Positions 42,008 through 51,308 of a DNA stretch of 64,000 bases are shown here, in pieces. Made by a program: the position numbers and the translations under genes. Within the stretch, counting starts at the first letter, position 1, and each line of letters begins with the position of its first letter. The stretch is from assembly GCF_903181435.1 (NCBI RefSeq), contig NZ_CAEUHO010000001.1, positions 2,604,001 through 2,668,000 of the forward strand, read 5' to 3'. Source of the DNA: Bacteroides acidifaciens. GTDB taxonomy: Bacteria > Bacteroidota > Bacteroidia > Bacteroidales > Bacteroidaceae. Below the pieces are notes generated by a model. The model made no database searches, had not been told where the DNA came from, and saw only the letters and a program-made list of their open reading frames with translations.

Positions 42008-42265
42008 CGTGGCAATCTGATAATTAGTTCGGATTCGTCATTTAGTAATATGAGAATGATAACGTTTTGTTTACACTTACTATACAGACTCTAAATTCAT
42101 CCTTTTCATAGATTTAACTCATCCAACACAGAAATGACCAATTTTCAAGTTGGCTAATTTATCAATAGATAAATAATAACTTATCCAGCAATATCCCACC
42201 CCCTATCCAACCGTGATTAACAAGTTTTCTTCCTATAACAAACGGGAAAAGTCAGAAGAATCATG
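42008..42265. other. AT-rich intergenic region upstream of nnr
   Basis: No coding frame or RNA gene is seen. CCAATTTTCAAGTTGG (42140 region) is a small palindrome-like hairpin. The end of the region leads into the nnr promoter. Confidence 0.4.
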
Positions 42266-42273
42266 TACATTTG
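42266..42273 (+). promoter_or_regulatory. -7 promoter box of nnr
   Basis: TACATTTG matches TAnnTTTG exactly, 27 bp before the nnr ATG. Confidence 0.65.
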
Positions 42274-42300
42274 TAGGTCGAAAACTAAAAGAACATTGTA

Positions 42301-43812
42301 ATGAAAATATTTCCAAGCAGCAGTATCAAGAAATTGGACGCTTATACCATTGAGAACGAACCGATTGCGTCAATAGACCTGATGGAACGTGCAGCAACAG
42401 TACTAACCAAAGCCATTACAGACAGATGGGGTACGGAAACACCCGTCACTGTTTTTGCAGGGCCGGGGAATAACGGTGGAGACGCCCTTGCCGTAGCCCG
42501 CATGATGGCTGAAAAAGGATATAAGACAGAAGTATATCTCTTTAATACGAAAGGAAATCTTTCGCCCGACTGCCAAACGAACAAAGAACTGGTGGAAATG
42601 ATGGAAGAAGTATCATTCCACGAAATCAGCACGCAGTTTGTCCCACCGGTTCTGACACCGGACCATCTAGTGATTGACGGATTATTCGGCTCAGGACTGA
42701 ACAAACCGTTGAGCGGCGGATTTGCAGCCGTAGTGAAATACATCAATTCCTCTCCCGCCATGGTAGTAGCTATCGACATCCCTTCGGGACTGATGGGAGA
42801 AGAGAATACATTCAACGTCAAAAGCAATATTATCCGTGCGGACGTTACTTTCAGCCTACAACTACCGAAACTTGCTTTCCTCTTTGCAGAAAACACCGAG
42901 TTCGTAGGAGAATGGGAATTGCTGGATATCCAGTTGAGCGAAGAGGGAATCGAAGAGACGGAGACAAACTATGAAATGCTGGAGATTGAAGAAATCCGCT
43001 CGCTTATCAAGCCCCGCAAGCAATTTGCCCATAAAGGAAATTTCGGTCATGCACTGCTGATAGCCGGTTCGAAAGGGATGGCAGGTGCATCCGTATTGGC
43101 TGCCCGTGCTTGTCTGCGCTCCGGTGTAGGACTGCTCACCGTGCACGCTCCGATATGCAACAACGACATCCTGCAAACTTCCGCACCCGAAGCAATGGTA
43201 GAAACTGATGCCAGCGAAAACTATTTCGCCGTTCCTACCGACACTGACGATTACCAGGCAGTCGGCATCGGTCCGGGACTGGGACGGAACGAGGAAACGG
43301 AAGCTGCCCTTATCGAGCAACTCGAACATTGCCAAACTCCCGTTGTACTGGATGCTGACGCGCTGAACATCCTCGCCAACCACCGTCACACACTCACACA
43401 TCTACCGAAAGGCTCTGTCCTCACTCCTCACCCAAAGGAATTGGAACGGCTGACTGGCAAATGCCAAGACTCTTACGAACGCCTGATGAAAGCCTGTGAA
43501 CTGGCGCATGCCGCCCACGTCCATATTATCCTGAAAGGTGCGTACTCCGCCATCATCACTCCCGAAGGCAAATGTTTCTTCAACCCGACAGGCAATCCGG
43601 GAATGGCAACCGGTGGCAGCGGTGATGTGCTGACCGGAGTTATCCTGGCACTGCTGGCACAAGGCTACCCCACCGAGGAAGCTGCTAAAATAGGAACTTA
43701 TATCCACGGATTAGCAGGAGATATAGCCCAAAAGAAACAAGGCATGATTGGATTGATAGCAAGTGATATTGTCACCTGCCTACCCACAGCCTGGCGACTT
43801 GTAAGCGAATAA
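42301..43812 (+). CDS. nnr: Bifunctional NAD(P)H-hydrate epimerase/dehydratase
   Basis: The 503-residue protein has an N-terminal YjeF_N epimerase domain (about 1-215; FAGPGNNGGDALAVAR and the loop VIDGLFGSGLNKPL) and a C-terminal ribokinase-like ADP-dependent dehydratase (about 235-500; GIGPGLGRN, VLDADALNIL and GNPGMATGGSGDVLTG). It repairs hydrated NADH and NADPH. Length is normal for the fused bacterial form. Confidence 0.96.
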   Translation: MKIFPSSSIKKLDAYTIENEPIASIDLMERAATVLTKAITDRWGTETPVTVFAGPGNNGGDALAVARMMAEKGYKTEVYLFNTKGNLSPDCQTNKELVEMMEEVSFHEISTQFVPPVLTPDHLVIDGLFGSGLNKPLSGGFAAVVKYINSSPAMVVAIDIPSGLMGEENTFNVKSNIIRADVTFSLQLPKLAFLFAENTEFVGEWELLDIQLSEEGIEETETNYEMLEIEEIRSLIKPRKQFAHKGNFGHALLIAGSKGMAGASVLAARACLRSGVGLLTVHAPICNNDILQTSAPEAMVETDASENYFAVPTDTDDYQAVGIGPGLGRNEETEAALIEQLEHCQTPVVLDADALNILANHRHTLTHLPKGSVLTPHPKELERLTGKCQDSYERLMKACELAHAAHVHIILKGAYSAIITPEGKCFFNPTGNPGMATGGSGDVLTGVILALLAQGYPTEEAAKIGTYIHGLAGDIAQKKQGMIGLIASDIVTCLPTAWRLVSE

Positions 43813-43847
43813 AAGTTAAGAACTTACAGTTTTTTCAATAACTTCAT

Positions 43848-43855
43848 TAACTTTG
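43848..43855 (+). promoter_or_regulatory. -7 promoter box of the DUF4831 gene
   Basis: TAACTTTG matches TAnnTTTG, 30 bp before the ATG at 43886. It overlaps the upstream codons of a longer frame (43853), which supports the later start. Confidence 0.6.
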
Positions 43856-43885
43856 TTTTCAAAACCAGTTAAAAGAGAACCGAAT

Positions 43886-44953
43886 ATGAAAAAGTTGATT
43901 ATAGCAGCGGGACTACTTATGGCAACTTCCGCTTACGCACAAACCGAAGTACTGACAGGTGTCACCCGTGGAAAGGACTATGGAGTGGTATACAGCCTTC
44001 CAAAAACCCAGATAGAACTTGAAATTAAAACCAACAAGGTCAACTATACTCCAGGGGAGTTCAGCAAATATGCCGACCGCTATCTGCGATTGAACAATGT
44101 ATCCGCCGAGCCCGAAACATACTGGGAACTGACCAGCGTAAAAGTGAAATCGGTAGGAGTGCCGAACAGTGAGGCTACTTATTTCGTAAAACTGAAAGAT
44201 AAAACAGTAGCCCCCCTGATGGAACTAACAGAGAGCGGGATAGTGAAATCTATCAACGTACCTTACCGCCAAAGCGGCTCCACGAAGAAGACTACCCCGG
44301 CCACTCCTGCTCTCCAGAAGAACGCAAATCCCCGCGACTTCCTGACCGAAGAAATTCTAATGGCAAGTTCTACCGCTAAGATGGCAGAACTGGTAGCCAA
44401 AGAAATCTACAATATCCGCGAAAGCAAGAATGCCTTATTACGCGGACAAGCAGACAATATGCCCTCGGATGGCGCGCAGCTTAAAATCATGCTCGACAAC
44501 CTCAATCTACAGGAAGAGGCCATGACCAAAATGTTCTCCGGCATACAGGACAAGGAAGAAAAGACATTTACTGTCCGGCTTACGCCTGACAAGGAATTCA
44601 ATAATGAAGTTGCTTTCCGTTTCTCTAAGAAACTGGGAGTGGTTGCCAACAATGACCTGGCAGGAACTCCATTCTATATCAGCCTGAAAGACTTAAAAAC
44701 AGTCAAGATGCCACAAGAGGATGGAAAGAAGAAAAAGGACTTGGATGGGATTGCTTACAACGTCCCCGGACAAGCATTGGTTACACTAACCGACGGCAAG
44801 AGAAAGCTATACGAAGGCGAACTTCCTGTCACTCAATTCGGTATAATAGAATATCTGGCTCCGGTATTGTTCAACAAAAACTCTACTATCAAAGTATATT
44901 TTGACCCGAATACAGGCGGATTAATCAAAGTAGACAGAGAAGAAGGCAACTAA
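43886..44953 (+). CDS. DUF4831 family exported protein
   Basis: The 355-residue protein starts at 43886 (MKKLIIAAGLLMATSAYAQ, a signal peptide), after AAAAGAGAACCG. The family is Bacteroidetes-specific and of unknown function. The body is beta-rich with an early VVYSLPKTQIELEI and the conserved LTEEILMASSTAKMAELVA. It is followed after 23 bp by a small membrane-protein gene on the same strand. Confidence 0.85.
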   Translation: MKKLIIAAGLLMATSAYAQTEVLTGVTRGKDYGVVYSLPKTQIELEIKTNKVNYTPGEFSKYADRYLRLNNVSAEPETYWELTSVKVKSVGVPNSEATYFVKLKDKTVAPLMELTESGIVKSINVPYRQSGSTKKTTPATPALQKNANPRDFLTEEILMASSTAKMAELVAKEIYNIRESKNALLRGQADNMPSDGAQLKIMLDNLNLQEEAMTKMFSGIQDKEEKTFTVRLTPDKEFNNEVAFRFSKKLGVVANNDLAGTPFYISLKDLKTVKMPQEDGKKKKDLDGIAYNVPGQALVTLTDGKRKLYEGELPVTQFGIIEYLAPVLFNKNSTIKVYFDPNTGGLIKVDREEGN

Positions 44954-44976
44954 AAAACTTCTAAAAAGAAAAGAAT

Positions 44977-45261
44977 ATGGGCGGTGAAGGACATATGCTC
45001 GATATGATACGCCGATTAAGCGAAGGGCGGGAAGCTTCCCGCCTACGGCGCGAACGCACCAGCCAGAGGTTGAAGCAGATGACCCAAGCCGGTGAACATT
45101 TCTCACTGCCTGACACAACGCCGGAAGAAATGGAGCGCATTATTAAAGACTCCGAAAAGAAAAAAGAGAAAGACAGCAACTATTTCGTATGGGGAACGCT
45201 CATCATTATGGGCACACTGGTTGCAATTGCCGTAATACTTTGGGCTATATTCATTAAATAA
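44977..45261 (+). CDS. Small C-tail-anchored membrane protein (94 aa)
   Basis: The product has a highly charged N-terminal part (RRLSEGREASRLRRERTSQR) and one C-terminal TM helix (YFVWGTLIIMGTLVAIAVIL). It has no known domain. It is probably co-transcribed with the DUF4831 gene and ends 9 bp from the convergent PqqD-like gene. Confidence 0.72.
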   Translation: MGGEGHMLDMIRRLSEGREASRLRRERTSQRLKQMTQAGEHFSLPDTTPEEMERIIKDSEKKKEKDSNYFVWGTLIIMGTLVAIAVILWAIFIK

Positions 45262-45270
45262 AATTCCCAT

Positions 45271-45621
45271 TTATACAATCGGCGTCATCAGCTTTACAAA
45301 TCCATCTTTCTGCATCTGATAAAGATAAGCAGATATACGCGACTCGTAGCCCGTTTCATTCTGAAAATGGTCTGCGAGTTCTTCTATAATCTCACGAACC
45401 GTTCGTTTCCCGTCTATCAGTTCCCATACAGCCGTACCGTGTTCTTCCAAATGCACATGATGCTCTTTCGACATTCCTTTCGGCACAAGGAAGCGTTGCA
45501 TCCACGAATACTTAAAACGAGGAAAGGAGAGCACAATAGTCTCCCCTTCCCGTTCTGCTGTAATATGTTCACTGCGGCAGGGAATAACCTCTAACAGGTT
45601 TATTTTCTCTTTGGCAGCCAT
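45271..45621 (-). CDS. PqqD-family protein
   Basis: The 116-residue protein has the PqqD winged-helix signature: HGTAVWELIDGKRTVREI (about 60-77), then a helix (EELADHF) and a C-terminal YLYQMQKDGFVKL. PqqD domains bind precursor peptides for radical-SAM modification. No peptide precursor or radical-SAM partner is next to it; instead it follows an MFS carrier gene by 7 bp. An unrelated winged-helix role is possible. Confidence 0.78.
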   Translation of the reverse strand: MAAKEKINLLEVIPCRSEHITAEREGETIVLSFPRFKYSWMQRFLVPKGMSKEHHVHLEEHGTAVWELIDGKRTVREIIEELADHFQNETGYESRISAYLYQMQKDGFVKLMTPIV

Positions 45622-45628
45622 CGTTTTA

Positions 45629-47017
45629 TTACTTCTTAATATTTGCTTCTTCCAAGCCGTAGCCTTTCTTCTTGTTCTCTGCCTTCAGCAATAAAGCAAC
45701 AATCAGCGCCAACACGCCAAAGAGAGCAAAAATACTCATCGGCAACGTATAGTCATAAGTCTGCGCACCGTCTACCACCGGACCTTTGCAATAAGAGTTC
45801 AATACCCATCCAATCAACAAAGGTACACCCATCAGTCCCCAGTTCTGTACCCAAAAAATCAAGGCATATGCCGTACCCAACTGTTTTTCCGGAATAATCT
45901 TCGGAACAGAAGGCCACATAGCCGAAGGCACCAGTGAGAAAGCAAAACCTAAGATAATCATAATGATAGTGGCAAACCACCATATGTTCAAAATAGGCAA
46001 AGCAAACATCGTATGTACGAAAATCAACATGACGGAACCAATTATCATCAGCGTAGCCCCCTTACCGATACGGTCATATAACGAACCGAACAACGGCGTC
46101 AATATAATGGCGCCAATCGGCAACAATCCGGGGATGGTTCCTGCCAGTGTCGGGTCAACGTTATATTTCTGCACCATCAAATCGGCAGCATACTTGATAA
46201 ACGGGAAAACTGCCGAATAGAATAATACACACAACAAGGCAATCAACCAGAATCCTTTGTTTGTGATGATATATACAATATCTTTCATGCGGAACGGTTC
46301 TTCCGGTTCCAAACCCTCCGCATCCAAAGACGCATCCAATTTCTTATCATAGAAAGTATAAATGAAGAAGGCAATTGTACCTACACACAACATAATCAGG
46401 CAAAACAGAATCGGAGCAGGAATATTGGTGTGGAACGCACCGCTCTCGTCCGCATATCCGAAGAAGTCTGCCAAAGGCACTGTCATCACCATCGCCAAGG
46501 TTGTCCCAATACGTGCCGTAGCCATTTCAAGCCCCATAGCCAACGCCATTTCCTTGCCCTTGAACCACTTCACAATAATCTTGGAAACAGTGATACCTGC
46601 AATCTCCACGCCAACACCGAAAATTGCATATCCCAACGCAGCCAAAGTGACCTGCGTCTTGAATCCGAAAAGCATGGCGCCTTCCGGGAAGGTGGTAGAA
46701 ATCGCATAGTATTTCAATCCGCAACCGAATACCATCAACATACATGCTCCCATTCCGGTGAAACGGACACCCATCTTATCCAGAATGATACCACCGAAAA
46801 TCAGCATCAACAGGAATACATTAAACCATCCGTAAGCACTTGTGAAAAAACCATAATCAAGACTGTCCCATAATAATTCTTTCTCAAGCATGGGTTTTAG
46901 CGGAGACATTACGTCGGTGAGGAAATAGCCGCATAGCATAGTAAACGCGACCAATGCTAGAACACTCCAGCGTAATATTGCGGAGTCATTCAATTTCTGT
47001 TTAAATTGTTCTGTCAT
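45629..47017 (-). CDS. Major facilitator superfamily transporter
   Basis: The 462-residue protein has 12 predicted TM helices, an MFS-type loop after helix 2 (GGIILDKMGVRFTG) and a repeat of it in the second half (LFGSLYDRIGKG). It resembles the MFSD1-like branch, some members of which carry small peptides, but the substrate is not shown by sequence. A promoter box (47058-47065) lies 41 bp upstream; the PqqD-like gene follows in the same transcript. Confidence 0.85.
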   Translation of the reverse strand: MTEQFKQKLNDSAILRWSVLALVAFTMLCGYFLTDVMSPLKPMLEKELLWDSLDYGFFTSAYGWFNVFLLMLIFGGIILDKMGVRFTGMGACMLMVFGCGLKYYAISTTFPEGAMLFGFKTQVTLAALGYAIFGVGVEIAGITVSKIIVKWFKGKEMALAMGLEMATARIGTTLAMVMTVPLADFFGYADESGAFHTNIPAPILFCLIMLCVGTIAFFIYTFYDKKLDASLDAEGLEPEEPFRMKDIVYIITNKGFWLIALLCVLFYSAVFPFIKYAADLMVQKYNVDPTLAGTIPGLLPIGAIILTPLFGSLYDRIGKGATLMIIGSVMLIFVHTMFALPILNIWWFATIIMIILGFAFSLVPSAMWPSVPKIIPEKQLGTAYALIFWVQNWGLMGVPLLIGWVLNSYCKGPVVDGAQTYDYTLPMSIFALFGVLALIVALLLKAENKKKGYGLEEANIKK

Positions 47018-47057
47018 TGTTATATTTTAAGGTAATTAATAATATCATAACGGGCAA

Positions 47058-47065
47058 CAAAGTTA
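47058..47065 (-). promoter_or_regulatory. -7 promoter box of the MFS/PqqD unit
   Basis: TAACTTTG on the minus strand matches TAnnTTTG, 41 bp before the MFS start codon. Confidence 0.6.
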
Positions 47066-47116
47066 ATTAAATCTCCATTGTTTTCATCAAAATAAGATAG
47101 TTTTTATTATTATATT

Positions 47117-47194
47117 TAGGCACGGATTACACGGATTTCACGGTTTTAAGAAATTGATTAATCAAAAACCGTGTAATCCGTGTAATCCGTGCCT
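47117..47194. repeat. Long palindrome built of tandem 9-mers (CACGGATTA)
   Basis: The left arm reads CACGGATTA-CACGGATTT-CACGG and the right arm CCGTGTAATCCGTGTAATCCGTG; the two pair over about 28 bp with a 16-base loop. It lies between the secG operon terminator and the MFS promoter. This kind of extragenic palindrome probably occurs elsewhere in the genome. Confidence 0.7.
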
Positions 47195-47204
47195 ATATAA
47201 AGAA

Positions 47205-47235
47205 TCATGAGAGAACGTTTCTTGCTCTCTCATGA
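47205..47235 (-). terminator. Terminator of the rlmN-secG operon
   Basis: TCATGAGAGA (47205-47214) pairs with TCTCTCATGA (47226-47235) and is followed on the minus strand by T-rich sequence (TTCTTTAT), 40 bp after the secG stop. Confidence 0.7.
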
Positions 47236-47275
47236 AAAATGGTTTTACCCAAATATCTCTATAACCCGAAGCGAA

Positions 47276-47671
47276 TTACTCAGCTGCAGGAGCAGGAGTT
47301 TCGGCAGCCGATGCCGGAGTTTCCGTAGCAGGTGCGTTAGTAGCAGGAGCTTCAGACTGAGGCGCAGCCGTACCTGCGGGTAAGTTATACGGGTTAGTTT
47401 GTTGTTCTTTCTGTGCTTGTTCCAACACTGCGTCTGTAGCAACGGCAGAACGAGGAACAACATAAGCGGTAGCAATGCTCATTACAACCATGAAAATAGC
47501 CAGACCCCATGTTGCTTTTTCCAGAAAATCTGTAGTCTTGCGTACGCCCATAATAGCGTTGGATGAAGAAAAACCGGAAGCAAGTCCGCCCCCTTTTGAG
47601 TTCTGAATCAGCACGATGAAGCACATCAACAGGGCTGCAATCACCATTAAGATAACGAATAATAAGTACAT
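47276..47671 (-). CDS. secG: Preprotein translocase subunit SecG
   Basis: The 131-residue protein has two TM helices (about 3-20 and 54-72) joined by the SecG loop QNSKGGGLASGFSSSNAIMG. The C-terminal 45 residues are a low-complexity Ala/Pro/Thr/Glu tail typical of Bacteroidetes SecG. It is part of SecYEG. It is the last gene of the apparent rlmN operon, 6 bp from the TPR gene. Confidence 0.93.
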   Translation of the reverse strand: MYLLFVILMVIAALLMCFIVLIQNSKGGGLASGFSSSNAIMGVRKTTDFLEKATWGLAIFMVVMSIATAYVVPRSAVATDAVLEQAQKEQQTNPYNLPAGTAAPQSEAPATNAPATETPASAAETPAPAAE

Positions 47672-47677
47672 TTTTAG

Positions 47678-48436
47678 TTATTTTGAATTAGCGTTAATAA
47701 TCAATTTCTCCAAAAATCTGATTTGGTCTGCAAAGTAAGCATTTTTTTTTGGATATTTCAAACTTAATTTTTTAATTATTTCAAGTGCTTTCGAATATCG
47801 TTGCTGTTTAACATAGATTTTAGCCAAAGTTTCTGTAAAACAGCTATCATCTGCCTCTTCTTCCGCACATGTTTCGTCCGAAGGAGTAACAGGTACTTCG
47901 ATTTCTTCCCGCAGAGGTTTCATTGTACGGGGAGAGTCACTTTCGCTTTTTTCTATGAAGTTGTCAATCAGTTCAAACCCTTTTAGTTTAGGGGTTTCTT
48001 CTGCCGATGTATCCGTAGCGGAAGTCTCTTCGAGCAAGTAAGAAGTATAGTCCATCGAGTAGTCAAATCCGGTTTGGGCGGTTACTTCTTCGGGAGCCGT
48101 TGACAGGAAAGCATCAATCAATGCCAGTGTGCGGTCTACGGACGGCTCGTCTTTCAACACTTCCGTCAGTGCCACCCCTTTTTTCCGGGATTGAAGGTCA
48201 AAGCGGCTGCCTTCAATCAGTTGGAACAACTTCCGTCGGTCGGCTATGTAAAGAACGGCTTTCCGCAGTTCACCACCGAAATTAATATCATGCAGAATAT
48301 ACAGGTTTTTGAGATACAGCAAGCGAAGCGACTGAAAATACGGATATCTTGCAAGAAGATTGCGCAGTTCGTACAGAGTGTCCCTGTTCAGCGTTTCAGG
48401 ATGCTGAATCCATTGTTGAAAATTAGCAGAAGTCAT
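47678..48436 (-). CDS. Uncharacterised TPR-like protein between lptE and secG
   Basis: The 252-residue protein has no signal peptide. The N-terminal half is helical (LYELRNLLARYPYFQSLRLLYLKNL). A linker rich in Thr/Glu/Asp follows, and the end has one clear TPR-like helix pair (AKIYVKQQRYSKALEIIKKLSLKYP). It lies in a conserved-looking envelope operon with lptE and secG; function unknown. Confidence 0.82.
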   Translation of the reverse strand: MTSANFQQWIQHPETLNRDTLYELRNLLARYPYFQSLRLLYLKNLYILHDINFGGELRKAVLYIADRRKLFQLIEGSRFDLQSRKKGVALTEVLKDEPSVDRTLALIDAFLSTAPEEVTAQTGFDYSMDYTSYLLEETSATDTSAEETPKLKGFELIDNFIEKSESDSPRTMKPLREEIEVPVTPSDETCAEEEADDSCFTETLAKIYVKQQRYSKALEIIKKLSLKYPKKNAYFADQIRFLEKLIINANSK

Positions 48437-48441
48437 TTATA

Positions 48442-48969
48442 TTACCAGTTTGCTACGGTTGCATTAAATATTTGTTCGGTTATCTCTTTAGACATTTCGG
48501 CAATTAACCCGTCCTGTACGGCTGTCAACAGTTGGCTGGAGTCGTAGACACGGAAAGCTGAGAATTGTTGTTCGAAGTCTTCGGCATGATTTGTGTTGTT
48601 GACAAAGCGTACATTGACTGTAATGGTCAGCTTCGTTTCCGAAGAGTAACCATCAGCGGATACTGCCTGATTGTACTGATTGTATCCAGTGATTTCTCCG
48701 TCAATCTGTAGGTCCGCATTCTGGTTCGGTTTCAATAACTGCAAACGGGTCTGGCGGATGAATATATCTTTCAAGTCTTCATTAAACTTCGTTGCCAACG
48801 GAGCATATACGTACTCCGACTTTATCGGAAAGTCGGCAATGGAAATCGTCTTCACCTTATCATAATTGATAGACGAACCGTTAAACTTATATGAAACAGT
48901 ACATGCGATAACCACTACCGGCAAAACAACCAGCAACAAAGGGCGTATTATCTTCTTAATCCAAATCAT
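48442..48969 (-). CDS. lptE: LptE-family lipoprotein
   Basis: The 175-residue protein has a lipobox ending at the Cys of VVIACTVSYKF and a body typical of the Bacteroidetes LptE family (TKFNEDLKDIFIRQTRL, DLQIDGEITGYNQ). LptE plugs the outer-membrane LptD translocon for lipopolysaccharide export. It overlaps the 3' end of the sigma-54 activator gene by 14 bp. Confidence 0.88.
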   Translation of the reverse strand: MIWIKKIIRPLLLVVLPVVVIACTVSYKFNGSSINYDKVKTISIADFPIKSEYVYAPLATKFNEDLKDIFIRQTRLQLLKPNQNADLQIDGEITGYNQYNQAVSADGYSSETKLTITVNVRFVNNTNHAEDFEQQFSAFRVYDSSQLLTAVQDGLIAEMSKEITEQIFNATVANW

Positions 48970-50200
48970 ATTCTTTTATTTTTCTATAAAGTGTACGCTC
49001 AGAAATATTCAAATCTTTAGCCGCACTCTTCCGTTTTCCGTGATGTCTCTCAAGCGCTTTGCGTATCATTTCTTTTTCTACTTCATCAAGTGACATCGGT
49101 GTTTCTTCGACATACTCCTCCGTATCCTGTATGTCATCGTCATCCCTGCAAACAGTGGGTTGAGGTGGCTGCACAGCATGAATAATGGCAGGCACGGAAG
49201 GTTGATGGGCTGCCGTCACCACCGGAGTGGTAACCATCGCTCCTACTTGGCTTACTTGTCCGGCACGTTCAGCCATCAGGTTGTGCACCATTTTCTTCAG
49301 TTCCGCCACCTCCTGACGCATATCGAACAGAACAGAATAAAGAATCTCCCGTTCACTCTCAAAGCCTTTGCTTTCACGCGTTCCCATCAATGCCGGAAGG
49401 CGTTGCATATTTTGCGTAGGAAGATAGGTCTGCAAGATAGCAGCGTTAATCTCCCTGTTCGTTTCGATAATAGAAATCTGTTCCGTGATATTCTTCAACT
49501 GGCGCACGTTGCCCGGCCACGAATAAGCCAGCAGTTCCTTTTTCGCGTCCTCCGTCAACTGAATAGCCGGCATCCGGTATTTCTCCGCAAAGTCCGCCGC
49601 AAATTTACGGAACAACAGGAGCACGTCTTCTCCACGCTCACGCAAAGGCGGTATCTGAATGGGCACGGTGTTCAACCGATAATACAAGTCTTCACGGAAA
49701 CGTCCCTCTGAAATAGCCTGTACAAGATTGACATTGGTAGCCGCCACAATACGCACATCCGTCTTTTGTACCCTGGATGAACCTACTTTCAGAAACTCAC
49801 CGCTCTCCAGGACACGAAGCAAACGCGCCTGGGTAGGCATCGGCAACTCCCCTACTTCATCGAGGAAAATAGTACCGCCGTCCGCTTCACCGAAATACCC
49901 TTTCCGTTCACCGATAGCACCGGTAAAAGCGCCTTTTTCATGGCCGAACAGTTCGGAATCAATCGTACCTTCGGGGATGGCCCCGCAGTTGACGGCAATA
50001 TACTGCCCGTGCTTTCTCCGGCTGTATTGATGAATAATCTGTGGAAAACTCTCCTTTCCGACACCGCTTTCTCCTGTAATCAGCACAGACAAATCGGTAG
50101 GAGCTACCTGAATGGCAACATCGATGGCACGTGACAATGCTTCGGTATTACCAATAATACCGAAACGCTGTTTCACTTGTTGTATCTCCGCTCTTGTCAT
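48956..50200 (-). CDS. Sigma-54-interacting AAA+ transcriptional activator with Fis-type HTH
   Basis: The 414-residue protein has the AAA+ domain at the N-terminus: Walker A GESGVGKE (43-50), the sigma-54 contact loop GAFTGA (90-95) and Walker B IFLDEV (111-116). A C-terminal Fis-like helix-turn-helix (HHGKRKSAAKDLNISERTLY) follows a Pro/Gln-rich linker. There is no N-terminal receiver or GAF domain, so its input must come by another route. It sits inside an operon with pdxA and lptE. Confidence 0.93.
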   Translation of the reverse strand: MTRAEIQQVKQRFGIIGNTEALSRAIDVAIQVAPTDLSVLITGESGVGKESFPQIIHQYSRRKHGQYIAVNCGAIPEGTIDSELFGHEKGAFTGAIGERKGYFGEADGGTIFLDEVGELPMPTQARLLRVLESGEFLKVGSSRVQKTDVRIVAATNVNLVQAISEGRFREDLYYRLNTVPIQIPPLRERGEDVLLLFRKFAADFAEKYRMPAIQLTEDAKKELLAYSWPGNVRQLKNITEQISIIETNREINAAILQTYLPTQNMQRLPALMGTRESKGFESEREILYSVLFDMRQEVAELKKMVHNLMAERAGQVSQVGAMVTTPVVTAAHQPSVPAIIHAVQPPQPTVCRDDDDIQDTEEYVEETPMSLDEVEKEMIRKALERHHGKRKSAAKDLNISERTLYRKIKEYDLD

Positions 50201-50209
50201 TACTTCTTT

Positions 50210-51304
50210 TTAATCTTCGTCTACTGTATCCAGTTTTAGTTTATCGCTATCATCCCGCTTCTCGTAATACTGCTTCCGCAACGGATTCGCACGGGCCACT
50301 TTCTCCCGCTGACGATTGCGGAACACGTCAATGGCAACATAGATTGCCTGACGGAAAGAATCTTCACTTGCCAGTCCCTGACCTGCAATATCATAAGCAG
50401 TGCCATGAGCCGGAGAAGTGCGTACTACCGGCAGACCTGCCGTATAGTTCACTCCATCGTCCATAGCCAATGCCTTGAACGGAGCCAGCCCCTGATCGTG
50501 GTACATAGCCAAGATACCGTCGAAATGCGTATAATTGCCCGAACCCATAAAGCCGTCGGCTGCATAAGGACCGTAGCAAAGAATTCCTTTTTCTTCCATT
50601 TCTTTCATTGCAGGAATAATCACTTCCTGTTCTTCCATCCCCAACAGCCCACCGTCGCCGGCATGAGGATTGAGAGACAGCACTGCAATGCGCGGTGCAC
50701 CGATTCCGAAATCCTGTTTCAAGCAATGATGGAATATCATCAGCTTCTCCTGAATCAGTTCTTTGGTTATCGTAGTCGCAATCTCCCTGACAGGGATATG
50801 CGTCGTCACCAAAGCTACACGGAAATCATTCTTCATCAAGATCATCAATGACTTGTCGCCATTCCCCAGACGTTCTTCAATATACTCCGTATGTCCGGGG
50901 AATGAGAACTCTTCCGAATGAATCGTATGTTTATTGATAGGAGCCGTTACGATGACGTCAATCAAGCCTTCACGATAGTCTTCAATGGCACGTTCCAAAG
51001 CTCCCAATGCAGCTTTACCTGCTTCTGGGTCGGGTTTGGAAAATTCCACTTTCACTTCATCATCCGTACAGTTCAATACACTCAAACGATTGTATCCTGC
51101 TTCGGAAGCCGTATTGATGATACTGAAATTAGTCTGTATATCCAATGCTTTCCGATGATAAGCGGCCACTTTCGGTGAGCCGTAAATAATCGGAGTGCAA
51201 AGTTCCAACATGGTAGGGTCTGAAAATGTCTTTAAAATCACTTCATAGCCTACCCCGTTTATATCTCCCTGAGTAATGCCAATTCTTATTTTGCTATCTT
51301 CCAT
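50210..51304 (-). CDS. pdxA: 4-hydroxythreonine-4-phosphate dehydrogenase
   Basis: The 364-residue enzyme shows the PdxA motifs: GITQGDINGVGYEV near the N-terminus, the metal/substrate patch FPGHTEYIEERLG (about 138), MYHDQGLAPFKAL and TSPAHGTAYDIAG. It forms the amino-ketone precursor of pyridoxine 5'-phosphate. It is 9 bp upstream of the sigma-54 activator and 4 bp downstream of the DUF4837 gene. Confidence 0.95.
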   Translation of the reverse strand: MEDSKIRIGITQGDINGVGYEVILKTFSDPTMLELCTPIIYGSPKVAAYHRKALDIQTNFSIINTASEAGYNRLSVLNCTDDEVKVEFSKPDPEAGKAALGALERAIEDYREGLIDVIVTAPINKHTIHSEEFSFPGHTEYIEERLGNGDKSLMILMKNDFRVALVTTHIPVREIATTITKELIQEKLMIFHHCLKQDFGIGAPRIAVLSLNPHAGDGGLLGMEEQEVIIPAMKEMEEKGILCYGPYAADGFMGSGNYTHFDGILAMYHDQGLAPFKALAMDDGVNYTAGLPVVRTSPAHGTAYDIAGQGLASEDSFRQAIYVAIDVFRNRQREKVARANPLRKQYYEKRDDSDKLKLDTVDED

Positions 51305-51308
51305 GTTT

